A program made the translations under genes and the position numbers. Of a stretch of DNA of 64,000 nt, positions 8,496 through 16,146 are shown piece after piece. Positions within the stretch are counted from its first letter, which is position 1. Each line of letters begins with the position of its first letter. The notes under the pieces were generated by a model. The model was not told the origin of the DNA, ran no database searches, and saw nothing but the letters and a program-made list of their open reading frames with translations. This stretch comes from Bacteroidales bacterium (GTDB taxonomy: Bacteria > Bacteroidota > Bacteroidia > Bacteroidales > F082), in contig JAFYHS010000009.1 of NCBI GenBank assembly GCA_017539045.1, forward strand, positions 40,578 through 104,577. Reading direction: 5' to 3'.

Positions 8496-9515
8496 ATGCT
8501 TAATAAAGAAAACGTACAGGAAGTCCTAAAAGACGTCATCTATTTCCCTAAGGGGGATAATATCATCGCATTGAATATGGTTGAGAACCTGATGGTTAGA
8601 GACAATACCATCCGTTTCGACCTTGTCATGGAACATGCCAACGACCCGAAGAACGATATCCTCGTGAATGGTGCCAAGCGTACGCTGACCGAGGTGTTTG
8701 GCGAAGATGTCGACATCGAGATCAAAGTGGTGGAGGAGAAGACAGCCCTCTCGAAGGTGAAGCATATCATCGCCGTGGCTTCGGGCAAGGGTGGTGTCGG
8801 CAAGTCGACGGTGGCTGCTAACCTGGCCGTCGCCTTGGCACGCGCCAACCAACGTGTGGGTTTGATCGATGCTGACATCTATGGCCCTTCTGTCCCGATG
8901 ATGTTTGGCCTTGGCAACGAACAGCCAGCTGCATTTGAGAAAGACGGTAAGACCGTAATGCTTCCTCTTGAAAGATTTGGCATCAAGTTGATGAGTATAG
9001 GTTGCTTTGTCGACGCCAACCGTCCGCTCATCTGGCGTGGACCTATGGCCACCAGCGCTTTGAACCAACTGATGAACGACACACTTTGGGGCGAGTTGGA
9101 CTGGATGGTCGTCGACATGCCTCCTGGGACAGGTGACATCCAGCTGACGTTGGCCCAGCAGTACAACGTGTCGGGTGCCCTCATTGTGACGACGCCTCAG
9201 AAGGTGGCTTTCGCCGATGTGCTCCGCGCCGCCATGATGTTCAAGGAAGAAGCCTTGCAGATCCCGATTTACGGTCTGGTGGAGAACATGGCCTACTTCA
9301 CGCCTTCCGACATGCCTGAGAAGAAGTATTACATCTTTGGCAAGGAGACTGGCAAGGAATTTGCTGATCAACTGGGTGTGCCGCTCTTGGGTCAGATCCC
9401 GATTACGGAGAAGATCGCCGAGCGTGGTGATGCCGGTATGCCGCTCGCTTTGGACGCTGATTCGCCAGTCACCAAGGCCTTCGACCAGATCGCGCAAACC
9501 ATTATTAATGTCTAA
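8496..9515 (+). CDS. mrp: Mrp/ApbC-type P-loop ATPase, Fe-S carrier
   Basis: Cytoplasmic ATPase of the Mrp/NBP35 family (339 residues) that holds and transfers Fe-S clusters to apoproteins. An N-terminal DUF59/MIP18-like domain (about 1-80, VQEVLKDVIYFPKGDNIIALNMV) precedes the deviant Walker A ASGKGGVGKSTVAANLA (97-105) and DADIYGPSVPMMFG, then DMPPGTGDIQLTL. The region usually holding a CxxC before the last strand reads VENMAYFTPSDMPEKKYY, the cysteine-free form common in Bacteroidota. It is followed after 26 bases by an NfuA-type carrier, so the pair is probably an Fe-S assembly unit. Confidence 0.92.
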   Translation: MLNKENVQEVLKDVIYFPKGDNIIALNMVENLMVRDNTIRFDLVMEHANDPKNDILVNGAKRTLTEVFGEDVDIEIKVVEEKTALSKVKHIIAVASGKGGVGKSTVAANLAVALARANQRVGLIDADIYGPSVPMMFGLGNEQPAAFEKDGKTVMLPLERFGIKLMSIGCFVDANRPLIWRGPMATSALNQLMNDTLWGELDWMVVDMPPGTGDIQLTLAQQYNVSGALIVTTPQKVAFADVLRAAMMFKEEALQIPIYGLVENMAYFTPSDMPEKKYYIFGKETGKEFADQLGVPLLGQIPITEKIAERGDAGMPLALDADSPVTKAFDQIAQTIINV

Positions 9516-9541
9516 CTGAACAACTTCCAACTGAACAACTG
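9513..9541 (+). repeat. AACTGA-type leader repeat before nfuA
   Basis: Two copies of CAACTGAACAACT-like sequence (AACTGAACAACTTCC then AACTGAACAACTG) fill the whole gap between mrp and nfuA. The same unit occurs before the genes at 16147 and 30015. Confidence 0.65.
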
Positions 9542-9799
9542 ATGGAAATGGAAAGAGAAACGATATTACGCAAAGTCAAGAACGTTCTTGAGCAAGTGCG
9601 TCCCTACCTCCAGCAGGACGGCGGCGACGTCAACTTCGTGGAACTCACCGACGATATGGTCGTTCTGGTGCAGCTCACGGGTGCCTGCGGCAATTGCCCT
9701 CACAGCAAGATGACCCTTAAAAACGGCATCGAATCTGTGATGAAAAAAGTCATTCCCGAAATCAAGGCGGTGGAACAGGCTGAAACTTTGGATCTATAA
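9542..9799 (+). CDS. NifU C-terminal-domain Fe-S scaffold (NfuA-type)
   Basis: Small (85-residue) Fe-S carrier consisting only of the NifU C-terminal domain. It has YLQQDGGDVNFVEL and the cluster-binding motif TGACGNCPHSKMTL (C49, C52); a dimer would hold one 4Fe-4S cluster between two CxxC pairs. It delivers clusters to client enzymes in the cytoplasm. ATG 9542 or ATG 9548 may be the start. The position directly behind mrp supports a shared role. Confidence 0.93.
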   Translation: MEMERETILRKVKNVLEQVRPYLQQDGGDVNFVELTDDMVVLVQLTGACGNCPHSKMTLKNGIESVMKKVIPEIKAVEQAETLDL

Positions 9800-9828
9800 C
9801 TCAATGTCAAACATAAAATCACTCTAAG

Positions 9829-11469
9829 ATGAAAAAAGTTCTATTCTCATTATTTGCCCTGCTGCTTCTTTCGGTGAGCGGCATCGCTCAAACTACCTAC
9901 ACCATGGTCAACTCGGCCGCGCAGCTCGAGCCTGGCCAGTACATCCTGGTGGGCTACGACAACGAAGGCCAAGCCTTTGTCATGAGCTACCAGAAATCCA
10001 ATAACCGTCATGCACTCACTATCGACGAGAATGGCGGTGTCATCACGGCTACCGTAGCCACCGACCCTTCGCAACAGGATGCTCCTTACGAGTTCACACT
10101 TGACGGTGCTCCCGGTGCCTGGACCCTCTTCGATCCGCTCAACAACGGTTATCTCTATGCTCCTGGTGGTGGCAACTACCTCCGCACGCAAACCGATCTG
10201 AACGACAATGGTCGCTGGACCATCACCGATGGTGAGGAAGGCGGTATGGTGCCTGTCAGCAACGGCGGCGTGGAACAGTGCTACATGCGCTACAACATCA
10301 TTTCCACCTTGTTCGGCTGCTATAAGGAGTCGTCGAATGTGGCCGCTCCCGTCTATTTCTTCAAGGCTGGTGGCGCTGCCCAGCCCGATCCCGAGCCGAG
10401 CAACTATCCGACCCAATTCACGGCTGCGGCTGATGGCATTGATGTTTACGTTGTGTGGCAGGATGCCACCGGAGCACAATTGCCTTCCAAGTATTTGGTT
10501 TTGGCCTCCACGGGCAATATCACAGTTCCTGTCGACGGCACACCTGTTCCTGATAGCGATCTCGCCAAGAATGTGCCTTATGGCATCAATGGCGTCGTTT
10601 TCGAAGGCTTAGAGCCCAACACCACCTATCACTTCGCCATCTTCCCCTACACCAACAGTGGTTCCAACATCGACTATAAGACCGATGGCACCTATCCAAC
10701 TGCAGAGGCCACTACTGAGGAGGTCTACGTTCTGCTCTATGAAGATTTCAATGATGATCTTGGCGTGTTTTTCACCTTCGATGCCTATGGCGATCAAACC
10801 TGGCACCAAGGTACTTATCAAGGCACGACCTATGCCAATATGAATGGTTATGCCGATGGCGCTGCTCACCAGAACGAAGACTGGCTGATTGGCTATGCTG
10901 AGATTCCGAATGGCCTCGGTTTTGATGAGATTTGGGTTGAATTCCGCACTGCCATGAAGTTTGATGGCGACCCGCTGCGCGTGGCCATCTCCACCGACTA
11001 TGACGGCATTAGCGAACCAAGCGATTTCGAATGGGAAGACATCACCGACGCTTTCGACTATTCGACAGGTAACTACGAATGGGTTGAGTCAGGTGCCTTA
11101 GATGTGTCTGACATCGTTGGCAATCACAGCTTCTACATCGCTTTCATCTATACCAGCAGTGACGAAGCCGCCGCTTCATGGGAAATCGACTATGTGAAAG
11201 TGACGGGTCAACACATGGTTGGCGTCAACGAAAACGCTGCCACGACGGTTGGTGTCTATCCTAACCCTGCCAGCGCCCAGGTTTCCTTCACGCTTGACAG
11301 CGACGCCCAAGTCAGCGTCTTCGACATGACGGGCCGCATGGTGCGTGAGATGAATGCCACTGCCGGCGAAGCTCAACTCAACGTGAGCGAGCTCGAAAAC
11401 GGCGTCTATTTCGTCAACTTCCGCTATGCCAACGGCACGACGGCAGTTGCAAAGTTTGTGAAGTTCTAA
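9829..11469 (+). CDS. T9SS cargo with choice-of-anchor-type jelly-roll domain
   Basis: Secreted 546-residue protein of unknown activity. Signal peptide MKKVLFSLFALLLLSVSGIAQ. Residues about 22-180 form a domain (EPGQYILVGY, NGYLYAPGGGNYLRT) seen in many Bacteroidota secreted nucleases and adhesins. A fibronectin-III-like module follows (about 190-300, GLEPNTTYHFAIFPYT), then a lectin-like beta-sandwich (about 303-455, LLYEDFNDDLGVF ... SWEIDYVKVTG). The C-terminal VGVYPNPASAQVSFTL ... GVYFVNFRYANGT is a T9SS type A sorting domain. No catalytic motif was recognised. It lies 29 bases after nfuA, but its function suggests an independent role. Confidence 0.85.
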   Translation: MKKVLFSLFALLLLSVSGIAQTTYTMVNSAAQLEPGQYILVGYDNEGQAFVMSYQKSNNRHALTIDENGGVITATVATDPSQQDAPYEFTLDGAPGAWTLFDPLNNGYLYAPGGGNYLRTQTDLNDNGRWTITDGEEGGMVPVSNGGVEQCYMRYNIISTLFGCYKESSNVAAPVYFFKAGGAAQPDPEPSNYPTQFTAAADGIDVYVVWQDATGAQLPSKYLVLASTGNITVPVDGTPVPDSDLAKNVPYGINGVVFEGLEPNTTYHFAIFPYTNSGSNIDYKTDGTYPTAEATTEEVYVLLYEDFNDDLGVFFTFDAYGDQTWHQGTYQGTTYANMNGYADGAAHQNEDWLIGYAEIPNGLGFDEIWVEFRTAMKFDGDPLRVAISTDYDGISEPSDFEWEDITDAFDYSTGNYEWVESGALDVSDIVGNHSFYIAFIYTSSDEAAASWEIDYVKVTGQHMVGVNENAATTVGVYPNPASAQVSFTLDSDAQVSVFDMTGRMVREMNATAGEAQLNVSELENGVYFVNFRYANGTTAVAKFVKF

Positions 11470-11490
11470 GAAAGTAACAAGTGTTTTGAA

Positions 11491-11569
11491 TCCCCCCAAC
11501 CCCCTTTGAAGGGGGAGCAGCTTCTTGAAAAGTAAAAGCTGCTCCCCCTCTGAGAGGGGGTTGGGGGGA
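11491..11569 (+). repeat. 79-nt dispersed hairpin element
   Basis: Left arm 11491-11523 (TCCCCCCAACCCCC ... GCAGCTT) is nearly the reverse complement of right arm 11536-11569. Each arm contains its own smaller hairpin (CCCCCTTTGAAGGGGG and CCCCCTCTGAGAGGGGG), so the RNA could fold as a branched structure. Elements of this kind occur repeatedly in Bacteroidota genomes. It sits just after the stop of the preceding T9SS gene and could also end its transcript. Confidence 0.8.
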
Positions 11570-11587
11570 GTAAATAAAACCTTCCTC

Positions 11588-13144
11588 TTGAAGAAACTCC
11601 TCCTCATAGCATCCTTGTTCCTTGCCAGTTGGGCAACAGCCCAACAGGTGGAGCCTGTGCGCTATGAGGTGAGCCGTTGGAACAAGGATCAGGGCTGCCA
11701 CTTCCAGTCCTTTGGCGACAAGGGCGGCCTTATGGTCTACGAGACCGAGAAGACCGACAAGCAGAAGCACCGCCTTTGGAACTTCGCTTGCGTCGACAGT
11801 AGCCTATACGAGACCCGCAGCGACTTGATTCCCTTGCCCGAAAAACTCAAATTCGTCGACTCGGGTAGCGACGACCGCTTTGCCGCGTTCCTCTTTATGA
11901 ATGACGGTAACAAAAAGGCCTCGGACTCCTTGGACTTCCTTGTCGTGAGTTTCAATCGACAAGAAAAGACCTACCAGACGTTCTGGAACAAATGGCCTGA
12001 GAAGTCGGTGCCGCTGTCGGTGGAAGTCACTGGCGGCACGATGATGATGGCGCTCAACAACAAAAGCGGCAACGGAGCCTTATATTTCTATGACCTCATC
12101 GACAACCAATGCCGAACGGTGTCACCATCCTCGAGTAGCTTTGTGCTGTTCCAGACGGAGGCCTTCGCCAAGGAGCGTTGCTTCGTGGTGGCGGCTAAGG
12201 AATACGAGAACAAGCATTTTGTCTCAACATCGTTCTTGGTCTATTCCCCAACGGGCAGCCTTCAAGGCAGCTATCGCTATGAGAACATCCCCAATGCCGC
12301 ATTGGGTCGTATGGTGTTCCGTTTCGACCGAAACCGAAACCTAGTGGTCATCGGTACCTTGGAGCGCGAGACAGGTCGTAAGGTCAACCTTGAAGGCGTG
12401 ACCGAGAACTACGACAAGGAGAGCGTTGGCGTGGTGTGGATGCGGTTTGCCTCGAGCGTGCCCGACAGCAAGGTGTATCTCTTCAAGGACATGCCCGAGA
12501 TAGAACATGCGCTGACAGCCTCCGACCGTGTGCGTCTGCGCGAGGAGAAGCTGAAGCTGAGCAAGAATCAAAAAGCCGTCAAAGGCGAGATCGCTTTCCA
12601 GTTTCTGACGCCGCGCTTGACCGATTTTGGCGACTTAACCGTCTTTGCAGTGGAGGCGTTTATGCCTTATTACCATACGGAGACACGCATGAACTATGGC
12701 TATTATGGCTATTACGGTGGCTATCCCTATACCTACACCGTATTCGACGGCTACGACTTCTTCAGTGAGGTGTTGTTGGCTTTCGACCAGGAAGGCCATC
12801 TGCAATGGCAGCAATCGTTGAAGTTCGACAACGAGCTGACTTTCGACCTCTTCCCGCATGCCGCCGAAGGCGCCTGCTATGACGAGCTTGTCGTGGCTTC
12901 GCCTTATCGCAACAAGTTGCGTTATGCCGCTTTCGATGCCCAGGGTCAGCCTTTGATGAACCTGCAGGAGGAGAAGCTGGCCCCGATCTATGGTGCTGAC
13001 TATGTGGAGGACGAGTACTTCGCTCAGATGGCGAGATGGTATGGCAGTAGATTCCTTATCTATGGTTCGCAGATCATCCAGAACGGTAGTCAGCCTAAGC
13101 CAAGACGTACGGTATACTATTTGCAAAAGGTTCAATACGATTGA
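11588..13144 (+). CDS. Secreted protein of unknown function
   Basis: Not recognised. From TTG 11588 it has a clear signal peptide (L/MKKLLLIASLFLASWATAQ) and about 518 residues. No ATG precedes the signal peptide, and reading further upstream would translate the hairpin repeat, so a TTG start is inferred. The mature part looks all-beta, with repeated strand patterns such as DFLVVSFNRQEKTYQTFW and LVVIGTLERETG, a charged helix near KLKLSKNQKAVKG, and a Tyr/Gly-rich stretch (NYGYYGYYGGYPYTYT). No T9SS sorting domain or lipobox is seen, so it may be periplasmic. Only 3 bases separate it from the next gene, so the two are probably co-transcribed. Confidence 0.75.
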   Translation: MKKLLLIASLFLASWATAQQVEPVRYEVSRWNKDQGCHFQSFGDKGGLMVYETEKTDKQKHRLWNFACVDSSLYETRSDLIPLPEKLKFVDSGSDDRFAAFLFMNDGNKKASDSLDFLVVSFNRQEKTYQTFWNKWPEKSVPLSVEVTGGTMMMALNNKSGNGALYFYDLIDNQCRTVSPSSSSFVLFQTEAFAKERCFVVAAKEYENKHFVSTSFLVYSPTGSLQGSYRYENIPNAALGRMVFRFDRNRNLVVIGTLERETGRKVNLEGVTENYDKESVGVVWMRFASSVPDSKVYLFKDMPEIEHALTASDRVRLREEKLKLSKNQKAVKGEIAFQFLTPRLTDFGDLTVFAVEAFMPYYHTETRMNYGYYGYYGGYPYTYTVFDGYDFFSEVLLAFDQEGHLQWQQSLKFDNELTFDLFPHAAEGACYDELVVASPYRNKLRYAAFDAQGQPLMNLQEEKLAPIYGADYVEDEYFAQMARWYGSRFLIYGSQIIQNGSQPKPRRTVYYLQKVQYD

Positions 13145-13147
13145 GTT

Positions 13148-13816
13148 ATGGTGTGCAGTTATCTGAAATACCTATGGAAGCGCAAGAGCGAATACAGCAT
13201 CCATTCGCCTTTTGTCTATGAGTTTAGCCGTAAGGTGCTCAACGACAGCGGCTCCAACCGTGACTACGACACCATACTGCGCATCAGTCGCTTGTTGGAT
13301 AAGAAGAAGTACATCAACTTCAACCTCCGCAAGCAGAGCCGCTTGCTTTATAGGATGGTGCGATATTTTGAGCCCGATTCGGTGGTGTCGTTCGGACACA
13401 TAAGCGCCTTGAACGCTACTTCGATGGCTTTGGGCCATATGCAGACCAAGGTCTACCTGGAGGAGTCGGAGAGCTTCTTGGAGACGTTGAATTCGATGGG
13501 TGTCGTCAACGTCAACCTCATCCAACCGGCCGAGTTCGACTCCGAGCATTTCAAACGCCTCAACACGGGCTTTGTCTTCTTCAGCCGTGACTCCTTTGAG
13601 GATGACACTTGGGATTATCTTGCGGACTGCTTGAACCACAAGACCTCTGAGTCGGTGTTTGTCTTCGAGGGCATACACCGCAACCGTGACATGGAGGATG
13701 CTTGGGAAGAGATCAAGGCCAACGAGGACGTGTCGGTCACCTTCGACCTCTTCTGTGTGGGTATGGTCTTCTTCCGTGAAGGCATTGAGAAACAGGATTT
13801 TGTATTGAAATACTAA
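13148..13816 (+). CDS. Methyltransferase-like protein (degenerate SAM site)
   Basis: 222 residues. The N-terminal EYSIHSPFVYEFSRKVL is the hallmark of a Bacteroidota class I SAM-dependent methyltransferase family. The expected nucleotide motif after the first strand (E-x-G-x-x-x-G) here reads VVSFGHISALNATSMAL and lacks the Glu and the Gly pattern. The protein may have lost activity or may use a different ligand. It sits between a secreted protein and cobalamin adenosyltransferase with gaps of 3 and 5 bases, in one likely operon. No substrate can be named. Confidence 0.6.
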   Translation: MVCSYLKYLWKRKSEYSIHSPFVYEFSRKVLNDSGSNRDYDTILRISRLLDKKKYINFNLRKQSRLLYRMVRYFEPDSVVSFGHISALNATSMALGHMQTKVYLEESESFLETLNSMGVVNVNLIQPAEFDSEHFKRLNTGFVFFSRDSFEDDTWDYLADCLNHKTSESVFVFEGIHRNRDMEDAWEEIKANEDVSVTFDLFCVGMVFFREGIEKQDFVLKY

Positions 13817-13821
13817 GAGAT

Positions 13822-14382
13822 ATGAAAAACATCACTTATACCCGTACGGGCGACGAAGGCAAGACCTCGTTGATAGGGGGCTTGCGCGTCGCGAAATTTG
13901 ACGACAGGGTAGAGGCTTATGGCACTGTCGACGAGCTGAGTGCCTTCATCGGGGTGCTTTACGACCAGGAAGGCGTCACCGCCGAGATGAAGACCGTGTT
14001 GGACACCGTTCAGAACAAGTTGTTCACCATTGAGTCGCACTTCGCCTTGGACGAGAACTCCGAGGTCAAGAAAATGATCCCTGTGTTAGCTCCTGATGAT
14101 GTGGCCTACTTGGAGCACGAAATCGACGTGATGAACGAGCAGCTGCCCGAGTTGAGGAGCTTTGTCATTCCGGGTGGCAATCTCAAGGCGAGTCATGCGC
14201 ATGTATGTCGTACGGTATGCCGTCGGGCCGAGCGTCAGGGATGGCGTTTGGCTGCTCAACATCCCGTCGATTCACTCGATTTGAAATACCTGAATCGCTT
14301 GTCGGATTACTTCTTTGTATTGGCAAGATTATTTGGTTTTTTAGACAAAGTTAACGAAAACAACTGGGAATCAAATAAATAA
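13822..14382 (+). CDS. ATP:cob(I)alamin adenosyltransferase, PduO type
   Basis: 186-residue cytoplasmic enzyme transferring the adenosyl group of ATP to cob(I)alamin, giving adenosylcobalamin for B12-dependent mutases. Motifs: YTRTGDEGKTSLIGGLRV at the N-terminus (ATP site), VEAYGTVDELSAFIG, then SHAHVCRTVCRRAER and LKYLNRLSDYFFVLAR near the C-terminus, all standard for the PduO/EutT-like trimeric fold. Full family length. Five bases separate it from the preceding methyltransferase-like gene. Confidence 0.93.
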   Translation: MKNITYTRTGDEGKTSLIGGLRVAKFDDRVEAYGTVDELSAFIGVLYDQEGVTAEMKTVLDTVQNKLFTIESHFALDENSEVKKMIPVLAPDDVAYLEHEIDVMNEQLPELRSFVIPGGNLKASHAHVCRTVCRRAERQGWRLAAQHPVDSLDLKYLNRLSDYFFVLARLFGFLDKVNENNWESNK

Positions 14383-14410
14383 TTATTTTCTATTTTAGAA
14401 TAAAAACCCC

Positions 14411-14441
14411 TTGTCAGTTAAGAAAATACTTGTACTTTTGC
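14411..14441 (+). promoter_or_regulatory. Canonical -33/-7 promoter of the DUF2795-like gene
   Basis: TTG at 14411-14413, 19-base spacer, then TACTTTTGC at 14433-14441. This is the consensus Bacteroidota vegetative promoter with full spacing. Confidence 0.75.
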
Positions 14442-14468
14442 GCGCTCAAAACAAAACGAAAAAAGACT

Positions 14469-14690
14469 ATGTATTGGACACTTGAATTAGCCTCAAAATT
14501 AGAAGACGCCCCGTGGCCGGCAACCCGTGACGAGCTATTGGATTGGGCATTGCGTACGGGCGCGCAGGAAGAGATCATCGAGAACCTTCAGGAAATCGAA
14601 GACGAGGGTGAGATCTACGAACGCATAGAGGACCTCTGGCCCGATTACCCCACGAAGGATGACTTCTTCTTCCACGAGGATGAGTACTAA
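14469..14690 (+). CDS. DUF2795-like small acidic protein
   Basis: 73 residues, strongly acidic. The segment WPATRDELLDWALRTGAQEEIIENL resembles the DUF2795 core, followed by IYERIEDLWPDYPTKDDFFF. ATG 14469 is chosen because it lies 28 bases after the -7 element. Function unknown; no signal peptide. It has its own promoter and terminator, so it is a monocistronic unit. Confidence 0.8.
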   Translation: MYWTLELASKLEDAPWPATRDELLDWALRTGAQEEIIENLQEIEDEGEIYERIEDLWPDYPTKDDFFFHEDEY

Positions 14691-14710
14691 ATAAGTTAGT
14701 AAAAAGTAAG

Positions 14711-14745
14711 AAAAGGCTTTCAAGGTTCTTGGGAGCCTTTTTTTT
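14711..14745 (+). terminator. Intrinsic terminator after the DUF2795-like gene
   Basis: Stem AAAGGCT...AGCCTTT with an inner CAAG/CTTG stem, followed by a run of Ts. Confidence 0.8.
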
Positions 14746-14769
14746 GATGTCTAATCCTGTTACACTAAA

Positions 14770-15327
14770 ATGTCCATCGTTTTTTCCAACCGTCTCAAAA
14801 CCGCCGCCCAACTCACCAGAGGCCTCTTTTTGACCGACAATAATCGGTCGCCATGGGGCCGTGTGTGGCAACTGTTCTCCAGGTTCACTTGGGAGTTGCC
14901 ACAGACCCTCGTGGGATGGCTCTATTCGGTGGGAAGGGCTTTGGCGGGACAGATTGACCATGTTGATACTTTAGGCGGCATCACTTTTGCGACGAAGTCG
15001 TCGTGCGCCTACCTCATGGGTGTGTCGCTGGGCACTTTCGTCGACCTGTGGACGGTACCGTGGATGCGAGGTGAAGGGGAGGGTTTTGTCCTCGCCAACC
15101 CAATCTGCCAGCACGAATTCGGCCATACCGCCGATAGCCGACGCTTCGGCTGGTTCTATCTCCCCTTTATCGGGCTGCCTAGCCTGCTGAGCACCCTCGG
15201 CAAAGGCGACCACAACGCGTTTTGGACCGAGATACGTGCCAACCGTCATGCTAAACGGTATTTTTCGAAGAACTATGCCATCGCTTGGGACGAGATGGGA
15301 TATCCTACCCAAACAGGTCTCGCATAG
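14770..15327 (+). CDS. HEFGH-motif membrane-associated protein
   Basis: 185 residues, function unknown. It carries CQHEFGHTADSRRFG (H115-E116-x-x-H119), a zinc-metalloprotease-like HExxH, and a distal WTEIRAN that could supply a third ligand (Glu). Hydrophobic stretches (VGWLYSVGRALAG; SSCAYLMGVSLGTFVDLW; FGWFYLPFIGLPSLLS) suggest membrane association. The family is seen as a hypothetical in Bacteroidota, and catalytic activity is an inference from the motif alone. No good -7 element lies in front of it. Confidence 0.65.
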   Translation: MSIVFSNRLKTAAQLTRGLFLTDNNRSPWGRVWQLFSRFTWELPQTLVGWLYSVGRALAGQIDHVDTLGGITFATKSSCAYLMGVSLGTFVDLWTVPWMRGEGEGFVLANPICQHEFGHTADSRRFGWFYLPFIGLPSLLSTLGKGDHNAFWTEIRANRHAKRYFSKNYAIAWDEMGYPTQTGLA

Positions 15328-15396
15328 AATAATCTCACTACAATTGGTTTTATTGCGTTTTTTTAGAAAAGATTAGGGCTTGTATGCGTTTTTCCT

Positions 15397-15405
15397 TATC
15401 TTTGC
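15397..15405 (+). promoter_or_regulatory. -7 element of the hypB-flavoprotein-hypA-DUF5692 operon
   Basis: TATCTTTGC matches TAnnTTTGC and lies 24 bases before ATG 15429. No other -7 match was noticed between the five genes, which supports one transcript. Confidence 0.65.
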
Positions 15406-15428
15406 AAAAATATATAAACCAAATTTTT

Positions 15429-16103
15429 ATGGACGAAGTTAGAGTTATCGAGATCAAGAAAAGTGTCTTCGAAGATAACGATAAGGATGCCAATGCTTTA
15501 CGTAATGAACTGAAAGCGAAAGGTGTATTCCTTCTTAACTTGATGTCGGCCCCAGGAAGTGGGAAGACGACGACCCTTATACAAACTCTCAATCGCATCA
15601 AGGAGAAGGTGCGTGTGGCAGTGATGGAAGCCGACATCGACAGCGACGTGGATGCCGTCAAGATTGTGGAAGCCACAGGTGTCCCGTCCATCCAGCTCCA
15701 TACAGGCGGCATGTGCCACCTCGATGCGGAGATGACTCGTCAGGGTCTCAACAACGTGGCCTTGAAAGATGTGGATCTGGTCGTTCTCGAAAACGTGGGC
15801 AATCTGGTATGCCCCGCCGAATTTGACACAGGAGCAGTCCGCAATGCGATGATTCTCTCCGTGCCGGAAGGCGACGACAAACCGCTGAAATATCCTTTGA
15901 TGTTCACGGTTTGTGACCTCGTTCTGATTAACAAGATGGATGTCATGCCGTACTTCGATTTTGACCTCGAACGCTGCAAATCTTACATCCACCAGCGTAA
16001 TCCCAAAGCACAAGTCATCCCCATCTGCGCCAAGACAGGGGAGGGCGTGGATGCCTTCGTCCAATGGCTCCTCACCGAGGTCAACGCCTGGAAAAACAAC
16101 TGA
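15429..16103 (+). CDS. hypB: HypB nickel-incorporation GTPase
   Basis: GTPase of the SIMIBI class that, with HypA, delivers Ni to NiFe enzymes. From ATG 15429 it has 224 residues. The P-loop is MSAPGSGKTTTLIQTL, with switch motif EADIDSD, the Ni-site GGMCHLDAEM, ENVGNLVCPAEFD and the guanine-specificity motif INKMDV. It lacks the N-terminal CxxCGC and His-rich stretches of some HypBs, so it is the minimal form. An upstream in-frame ATG at 15384 precedes the promoter and is rejected. It is the first gene of a five-gene operon that also carries hypA but no hydrogenase subunit. Confidence 0.95.
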   Translation: MDEVRVIEIKKSVFEDNDKDANALRNELKAKGVFLLNLMSAPGSGKTTTLIQTLNRIKEKVRVAVMEADIDSDVDAVKIVEATGVPSIQLHTGGMCHLDAEMTRQGLNNVALKDVDLVVLENVGNLVCPAEFDTGAVRNAMILSVPEGDDKPLKYPLMFTVCDLVLINKMDVMPYFDFDLERCKSYIHQRNPKAQVIPICAKTGEGVDAFVQWLLTEVNAWKNN

Positions 16104-16146
16104 TAACTGAACAACTCCAAACTGACAACTCCAAACTGATAATATT
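16104..16146 (+). repeat. AACTGA-type leader repeat before the flavoprotein gene
   Basis: Imperfect tandem copies of AACTGAACAACTCCA / AACTGACAACTCCA fill the gap between hypB and the flavoprotein gene, as before nfuA and rbfA. Confidence 0.65.

Noticed and set aside
8526-9530. Minus-strand ORF of 334 codons opposite mrp
   Set aside because: Mrp is certain from its Walker motifs; the antisense ORF is a codon-bias shadow without family features.
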